NCBI GenBank assembly: GCA_021776195.1
Contig: JAJFGK010000054.1
Span: forward strand, 1-11,466
From: Kiloniellaceae bacterium
Lineage (GTDB): Bacteria > Pseudomonadota > Alphaproteobacteria > Kiloniellales > Kiloniellaceae
Length of the DNA stretch: 11,466 nt
Reading direction: 5' to 3'
The translations under genes and the position numbers were made by a program. Shown in pieces: positions 7,836 to 11,466 of this stretch (position 1 is the first letter of the stretch; each line of letters opens with the position of its first letter). The notes under the pieces are model-generated. The model was not told the origin of the DNA and made no database searches. It was given only the letters and a program-made list of their open reading frames with translations.

Positions 7836-8486
7836 TTAGTTGGACTGAGCCGGTGCGGCCAGGGCGGCGAGCGCGGCGCGCAGTTCGGCGATCCCGCTGC
7901 CCTTGACCGCCGAGGTGGTGAAGACCTCGGGGTGGGCAGCCGGATGGCGGCGCGCCTCCTCGGCGGTCGCATCCTGGACTTTCTGCAAGGCGGCGGGGCG
8001 CAGCTTGTCCGCCTTCGTCAGCACGATCTGATAGGAGACCGCGGCGGCGTCGAGGGTCGCCATGATCTCGCGGTCGCTGTCCTTCAGGCCGTGGCGCGTG
8101 TCGATCAGCAGACAGACCCGGCGAAGTTCCGTGCGGCCCTTGAGATAGGCGAGCGTCAGGCCGGTCCAGTGCTCGACCTTGCTGCGCGAGACCTTGGCGT
8201 AGCCATAGCCGGGCAGATCGACCAGAACCAGACGGCCGGCCAGGTCGAAGAAGTTGAGCAGTTGGGTGCGGCCCGGCGTGTTCGAGGTCCGGGCGAGTGC
8301 CTTGTGGCCGGTCAAGGTATTGACCAGGCTGGATTTTCCCACATTGGAGCGGCCCGCGAAGGCGATCTCCGGCAGGTGCAGATCGGGCAGTTGCTCGGGC
8401 TCGAGCGCCGAGATCAGGAACTGGCAGGGGGCCGCGAAGAGGCGGCGGCCGGTCTCCAGGTCATCTGTCTCGCTAGGCTCGTTCAT
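7836..8486 (-). CDS. yihA: Ribosome biogenesis GTPase YihA/YsxC (EngB)
   Basis: A TRAFAC-class GTPase of the EngB/YihA/YsxC family needed for late assembly of the 50S ribosomal subunit; it acts in the cytoplasm on pre-50S particles. The 216-residue length is normal. The G motifs appear in order: G1 P-loop GRSNVGKS (45-52), G2 region [10 protein letters not shown] (66-75), G3 DLPGYG (90-95), G4 TKAD (157-160) and G5 TSA (191-193). ATG 8486 is used; an in-frame GTG at 8492 would add two residues, and neither start has a strong ribosome site. It follows yidC by 31 bases and precedes argB by 26, consistent with one transcript from rpmH. The order yidC-yihA-argB is common in alphaproteobacteria. 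Confidence 0.96.
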   Translation of the reverse strand: MNEPSETDDLETGRRLFAAPCQFLISALEPEQLPDLHLPEIAFAGRSNVGKSSLVNTLTGHKALARTSNTPGRTQLLNFFDLAGRLVLVDLPGYGYAKVSRSKVEHWTGLTLAYLKGRTELRRVCLLIDTRHGLKDSDREIMATLDAAAVSYQIVLTKADKLRPAALQKVQDATAEEARRHPAAHPEVFTTSAVKGSGIAELRAALAALAAPAQSN

Positions 8487-8517
8487 CGCCACATCGGCTG
8501 GCCGCCACTTCTACCAC

Positions 8518-10410
8518 TCACCCGGGCGAGGAGCCCGGATCCTGATCCGCGGAGGTCGGTTCGCCCTTGTCCTTGCCGCCCTTGCGGCGTTTCTTTTTCG
8601 GACGCGGTTTCGATGCCGGTTCCTCGGGGGCTGCCTGCTGCGGCTTGGGAGCCGGCGCGGGAGTCGCGGCCGCTTTGTTGCCCAGCGGCACGCCGGCGCG
8701 GGTCATGATGACCGCTTGCTGGATGATCGACAGCAGGTTGTTCCAGGTCCAGTAGATCACCAGGCCGGCCGGGAACTTGGCCAGCAGGAAGGTGAAGAAG
8801 ATCGGCATCAGCATGAAGATCTTGGCTTGGACCGGGTCGGGCGGTTGCGGGTTGAGCCGTTGCTGGGCGAACATGGTGATGCCCATGAGGAGCGGCCAGA
8901 CGCCGATGTTGATCAGATCCAGGAGGCCCAGGGCCGGGACGCCCCAGGGCAGCAGCCCGAAGCCGTTGATGAAGGAGGTCGGATCCGGCGCCGAGAGGTC
9001 CTGGATCCAGCCGAAGAAGGGCGCCTGGCGCATCTCGATGGTGACGAACATGACCTTGTAGAGCGCGAAGAAGACCGGGATCTGCACCAGGATCGGCAGG
9101 CAGCCGGAAAGCGGGTTGGCGCCTTCCTTCTTGTAGAGCCCCATCATCTCCTGGTTCAGGCGCTGCTTGTCGTCGCTGAAGCGTTCGCGCAGTTCAAGCA
9201 TCTGGGGCTGCAGCTTGCGCATCTTCGCCATGGAGGCATAGGACTTGTTGGCCAGCGGGAAGAAACAGATCTTCACGCCGACCGTGACCAGCAGGATGGC
9301 GACGCCGAAGTTGCCGGTCAGCTTGAACAGCCAGTCCAAGGCGTAGAAAAGCGGCTTGGTCAGAAAGTAGAACCAGCCGAAATCGACCGCCAGATCGAAG
9401 CGTTCGATTTTGAGGTTTTCCTCGTACTCATCGAGCAGCAGCACCGTCTTTGCGCCGGCAAAGAGATGGTCCGTCGCCTCGATCGTGGCGCCCGGTGCGG
9501 CCACGATGGGGTCGTAGAGAACGTCGGTCTGATATTTGTCGGTGCCGCCCGATCCGTCGTAGACGAAGCGGGTCGCGACCTCCTGTGACTGGTCGGGGAT
9601 CAGGGCCATCAGCCAGTATTTGTCGGTGATGCCGATCCAGCCGCCGGTCGTGCTCTGTTTTTCGACCCGGCTGTCTTGCAGATCGCTGTAGTCGACTTCC
9701 AGGAGCGTTTCGTTCAGGACCCCGATCAGCCCCTCGTGAAGAATATAGAATCCGAGAATTTCGGGCGTTCCGGTCCGCGAGATGAGGCCATAGGGCGACA
9801 GTGTCACCGTGGCCCCGCTGTTATTGGTCACCCGTTGGGTCACGGTGAACATGTAGTTTTCGTCGAGCGCCATGTCCCGCTCAAAGGTCAGGCCCTGGGG
9901 ATTGGTCCAGGTCAGGGTCACGGGCTTGTCGGGCGACAGGACCGGGCCGCTGGCCTGCCAGAGGGTCTCTCCATCGGGCAGCTCGATTGCCTTGTCCGTG
10001 GCCGTCCAGCCATAGTCCGCGTAGTAGGGGTTCTCCACGCCGCGCGGCGACAGCAGGACAATCTGCGGGCTCTCGGGGTCCAGGGTCTCGCGGTAGTCGG
10101 TCAGCACCAGATCGTCGAGCTTGCCGCCCTTGAGAGCGATCGAGCCCTTGAGCAGCGGCGCCTCGATGGTGACCCGCTGGCCTTGCGTCAGGACCTCGTC
10201 GCGCGAGGCGATGGCGGGGGCGGCGCCCTGCGCCGTCCCGGGCAGGCTGGGCAGGGTCGCGCCCTCGGGCTGCGGCAGGGTTAACCCATCGGCGGTCTGG
10301 GCCGGCGGCTGCACCTCGGGTGGCGGAAAGAAGACCTGCAAAAGGAGCTGCGAGCCGAGCAGCACCACGACCGACAACACGATCGCAAGGATGAGATTAC
10401 GCTGGTCCAT
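8518..10410 (-). CDS. yidC: Membrane protein insertase YidC
   Basis: YidC (Oxa1 family) inserts and folds inner-membrane proteins alone or with SecYEG. The 630-residue protein has the Gram-negative layout: a first membrane helix (about 6-27, LILAIVLSVVVLLGSQLLLQ), a proline-rich linker, a large periplasmic P1 domain (about 60-350), then five conserved C-terminal helices. The cytoplasmic C1 loop starts SYASMAKMRKLQPQM and contains GLYKKEGANPLSGC; later helices include PVFFALYKVMFVTIEMRQAPFFGWIQDLS and FPAGLVIYWTWNNLLSIIQQ. Lys380 (VKICFFPLANK) occupies the position of the hydrophilic-groove arginine Arg366 of E. coli. A C-terminal tail (from about 578) is rich in Pro/Ala and then basic (KPRPKKKRRKGGKDKG), which fits ribosome contact. 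ATG 10410 has GGAG about 11 bases upstream. It follows yidD by 63 bases. Confidence 0.97.
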   Translation of the reverse strand: MDQRNLILAIVLSVVVLLGSQLLLQVFFPPPEVQPPAQTADGLTLPQPEGATLPSLPGTAQGAAPAIASRDEVLTQGQRVTIEAPLLKGSIALKGGKLDDLVLTDYRETLDPESPQIVLLSPRGVENPYYADYGWTATDKAIELPDGETLWQASGPVLSPDKPVTLTWTNPQGLTFERDMALDENYMFTVTQRVTNNSGATVTLSPYGLISRTGTPEILGFYILHEGLIGVLNETLLEVDYSDLQDSRVEKQSTTGGWIGITDKYWLMALIPDQSQEVATRFVYDGSGGTDKYQTDVLYDPIVAAPGATIEATDHLFAGAKTVLLLDEYEENLKIERFDLAVDFGWFYFLTKPLFYALDWLFKLTGNFGVAILLVTVGVKICFFPLANKSYASMAKMRKLQPQMLELRERFSDDKQRLNQEMMGLYKKEGANPLSGCLPILVQIPVFFALYKVMFVTIEMRQAPFFGWIQDLSAPDPTSFINGFGLLPWGVPALGLLDLINIGVWPLLMGITMFAQQRLNPQPPDPVQAKIFMLMPIFFTFLLAKFPAGLVIYWTWNNLLSIIQQAVIMTRAGVPLGNKAAATPAPAPKPQQAAPEEPASKPRPKKKRRKGGKDKGEPTSADQDPGSSPG

Positions 10411-10473
10411 CTGTTGGGCGGGCTCCGGTCTTCGGTCTTCGTTGATGCTGTCGGCGACGTTTGTTCGAGGTCG

Positions 10474-10794
10474 TCAGCCGGCGACTTGATGGTTATCGCC
10501 CCGACCGCGGCCACGCGCAAATCGAGGCCGCAGGAGGGCAAAGGAAAAGCGTTCGGGGACCGGGTCGTAGCCCGATCCGCCCCAGGGCTGGCAGCGGGCC
10601 AGACGCCAGAGGGTCAAAAGGGCGCCGCGCAGCGCGCCGTGACGCTCCAGCGCTTCCAGGGAATAGTGCGAGCAACTGGGAGCGTAACGGCAACAGGGCG
10701 GCACGAGGGGTGCAATCACCCACTGATAGAACCGCACGGGAAGCTTGGCGGCCGCCGCCGGCAGCCGTTTGAGGACGAGAGCCGGGGCGGTCAT
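10474..10794 (-). CDS. yidD: Membrane protein insertion efficiency factor YidD
   Basis: YidD is a small, membrane-associated protein (formerly known as a haemolysin-like DUF37 protein) that assists YidC-dependent insertion. It has 106 residues, longer than the usual 70-90 because of an N-terminal extension and a basic tail (RFARGRGRG). The core [36 protein letters not shown] and [13 protein letters not shown] carries the conserved cysteines C35, C41 and C68 and the ending G-x-D-P-V-P. ATG 10794 overlaps the rnpA stop as ATGA (4 bases), so translation is probably coupled. The same frame stays open upstream through all of rnpA, but the region before residue 1 does not look like protein of this family. 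Confidence 0.95.
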   Translation of the reverse strand: MTAPALVLKRLPAAAAKLPVRFYQWVIAPLVPPCCRYAPSCSHYSLEALERHGALRGALLTLWRLARCQPWGGSGYDPVPERFSFALLRPRFARGRGRGDNHQVAG

Positions 10795-11216
10795 GGCCGG
10801 CCGGTCCGTTTGGCGGTGTTCCGTCCCTTGCGCCCGATGCCTGCCAGCGCGCCGCCCAGGTCGGCCAGCAGATCGCCATAGGATCGGGTCAGGGTGGTCT
10901 TGCGGCCGATCAGCACGTAGTCCTGTCCGGGCAGGCCGGCCTCGGGCAGGAGAGCCTGCGCGGCGGCCCGAAGGCGGCGCCGCGCCCGGTTGCGGGCGAC
11001 CGCGTTGCCGACTTTGCGCGAGACCGTGAAACCGACCCCGATATCGCGCAAGTCCCGACATTCCGCCCCTTTCTCGGGGCGGTTCTGGGTCGCTCGATCC
11101 TCTTCCGGGGGGCGTTGGCGGGCTTGCAGAATCAATCCTGGCGCGACCCACTTGCGTCGGGTCGCGGCCACTTGAAGGAATTGATTGCGGCTTTTCAGTC
11201 GCCGCAGGCCGGTCAT
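10791..11216 (-). CDS. rnpA: Ribonuclease P protein component RnpA
   Basis: RnpA is the protein subunit of RNase P; it binds the catalytic RNA and helps remove 5' leaders from pre-tRNAs. It has 141 residues. The N-terminus [12 protein letters not shown] is typical, and the signature [23 protein letters not shown] (61-83) contains the RNR RNA-binding motif. Between about residues 33 and 58 lies a charged insert ([18 protein letters not shown]) longer than in E. coli or Bacillus RnpA; shorter inserts occur in other alphaproteobacteria. ATG 11216 fits the family start; a GTG at 11246 would add ten residues with little support. The nearest strong GAGGAG (11247-11252) is 30 bases upstream. It lies 54 bases after rpmH and overlaps yidD by 4 bases. 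Confidence 0.95.
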   Translation of the reverse strand: MTGLRRLKSRNQFLQVAATRRKWVAPGLILQARQRPPEEDRATQNRPEKGAECRDLRDIGVGFTVSRKVGNAVARNRARRRLRAAAQALLPEAGLPGQDYVLIGRKTTLTRSYGDLLADLGGALAGIGRKGRNTAKRTGRP

Positions 11217-11270
11217 CGCTCGGTGCCATTCATCGCGGGGCCCCACTCCTCGTACTGGCCCGGCTGGGGC

Positions 11271-11405
11271 TCAGGCGGATAGGCGCTTGCGGCCTTTGGC
11301 CCTGCGGTTCGAGAGCACGCGGCGACCGCCGACGGTCGCCTTTCGCGCGCGGAAGCCATGACGGCGTTTGCGGACCAGCACGCTGGGTTGATAGGTGCGC
11401 TTCAC
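11271..11405 (-). CDS. rpmH: 50S ribosomal protein L34
   Basis: L34 is a very small, highly basic protein of the large ribosomal subunit. The 44-residue product matches the universal pattern: it begins [20 protein letters not shown], continues with [19 protein letters not shown], and ends LSA. It starts with GTG at 11405 rather than ATG. The start is certain from protein homology and from GGAG 8 bases upstream. The gene is first in the leftward cluster rpmH-rnpA-yidD-yidC-yihA-argB, the classical bacterial arrangement, and its promoter should lie at the right edge of the window. Confidence 0.98.
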   Translation of the reverse strand: MKRTYQPSVLVRKRRHGFRARKATVGGRRVLSNRRAKGRKRLSA

Positions 11406-11413
11406 CCTAGGAA

Positions 11414-11417
11414 CTCC
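11414..11417 (-). promoter_or_regulatory. Ribosome-binding site of rpmH
   Basis: GGAG on the minus strand lies 8 bases before the GTG codon at 11405. This good spacing supports the non-ATG start of rpmH. Confidence 0.7.
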
Positions 11418-11443
11418 ATATTTCTGTCAGGGATTTTCGGGGT

Positions 11444-11459
11444 CGCTGTATAAGCAGCG
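11444..11459 (-). promoter_or_regulatory. Inverted repeat with a -10-like element upstream of rpmH
   Basis: On the minus strand CGCTG and CAGCG are 5-base inverted arms around CTTATA, and TTATAC across the loop and arm resembles a sigma-70 -10 hexamer. A transcript from here would have a leader of roughly 30-35 bases before rpmH. The matching -35 would lie at or beyond the window edge, so the promoter cannot be confirmed. Confidence 0.35.
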
Positions 11460-11466
11460 CAGGGCC

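Noticed and set aside
8254..9588. A 444-codon open frame antisense to yihA and yidC
   Set aside because: It overlaps two well-supported genes and shows only Asp/Gln/His-rich shadow translation.
10427..10440. Tandem GGTCTTC GGTCTTC upstream of yidC
   Set aside because: Two 7-base copies only, with no further copies or symmetry; likely chance.
10474..11229. The yidD frame open through the whole of rnpA, suggesting an overlapping gene or long YidD
   Set aside because: The upstream 145 codons are Pro/Arg/Gly-rich with no YidD similarity. The ATGA overlap at 10791-10794 explains yidD expression.

Overview
The window looks like chromosomal DNA of a GC-rich alphaproteobacterium, most likely Rhodospirillales in the broad sense. 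Supporting this are the block rpmH-rnpA-yidD-yidC-yihA-argB, the dapD-dapE-truA neighbourhood, a DUF2336 protein (a family largely confined to Alphaproteobacteria) and a perfect TTAA-N7-TTAA motif like that of the alphaproteobacterial regulator CtrA. The genus cannot be fixed from sequence alone. I see no tRNA, rRNA, CRISPR array, insertion sequence or prophage, and no gene-free stretch longer than about 170 bases.

Layout from left to right: the 3' end of truA (+) converges on a leftward group made of an uncharacterised RidA-family gene, dapE, dapD and a HAD-type pyrimidine 5'-nucleotidase gene. DapD and DapE catalyse the succinylase and desuccinylase steps of lysine/meso-diaminopimelate synthesis. 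A 168-base divergent intergenic region (3701-3868) follows and carries the CtrA-like site. To its right lie two rightward genes overlapping by 4 bases: a soluble PAS-PAS-GAF-GGDEF diguanylate cyclase and a DUF2336 helical-repeat protein. The DUF2336 stop codon directly abuts the stop of argB, which converges on it. The rest of the window is one leftward cluster: rpmH (L34), rnpA (RNase P protein), yidD, yidC (membrane insertase), yihA/engB (ribosome-biogenesis GTPase) and argB (N-acetylglutamate kinase).

The leftward clusters are housekeeping: ribosome and RNA maturation, membrane-protein insertion, and arginine and lysine/peptidoglycan precursor synthesis. The part that stands out is the GGDEF-DUF2336 pair. 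It is transcribed against its neighbours, is apparently set into an otherwise ordinary core region, has coupled translation, and has a CtrA-like site in its upstream region. It is a plausible cell-cycle or motility-linked c-di-GMP module in which the DUF2336 protein has no known function. That link is inference from layout and motif, not proof.
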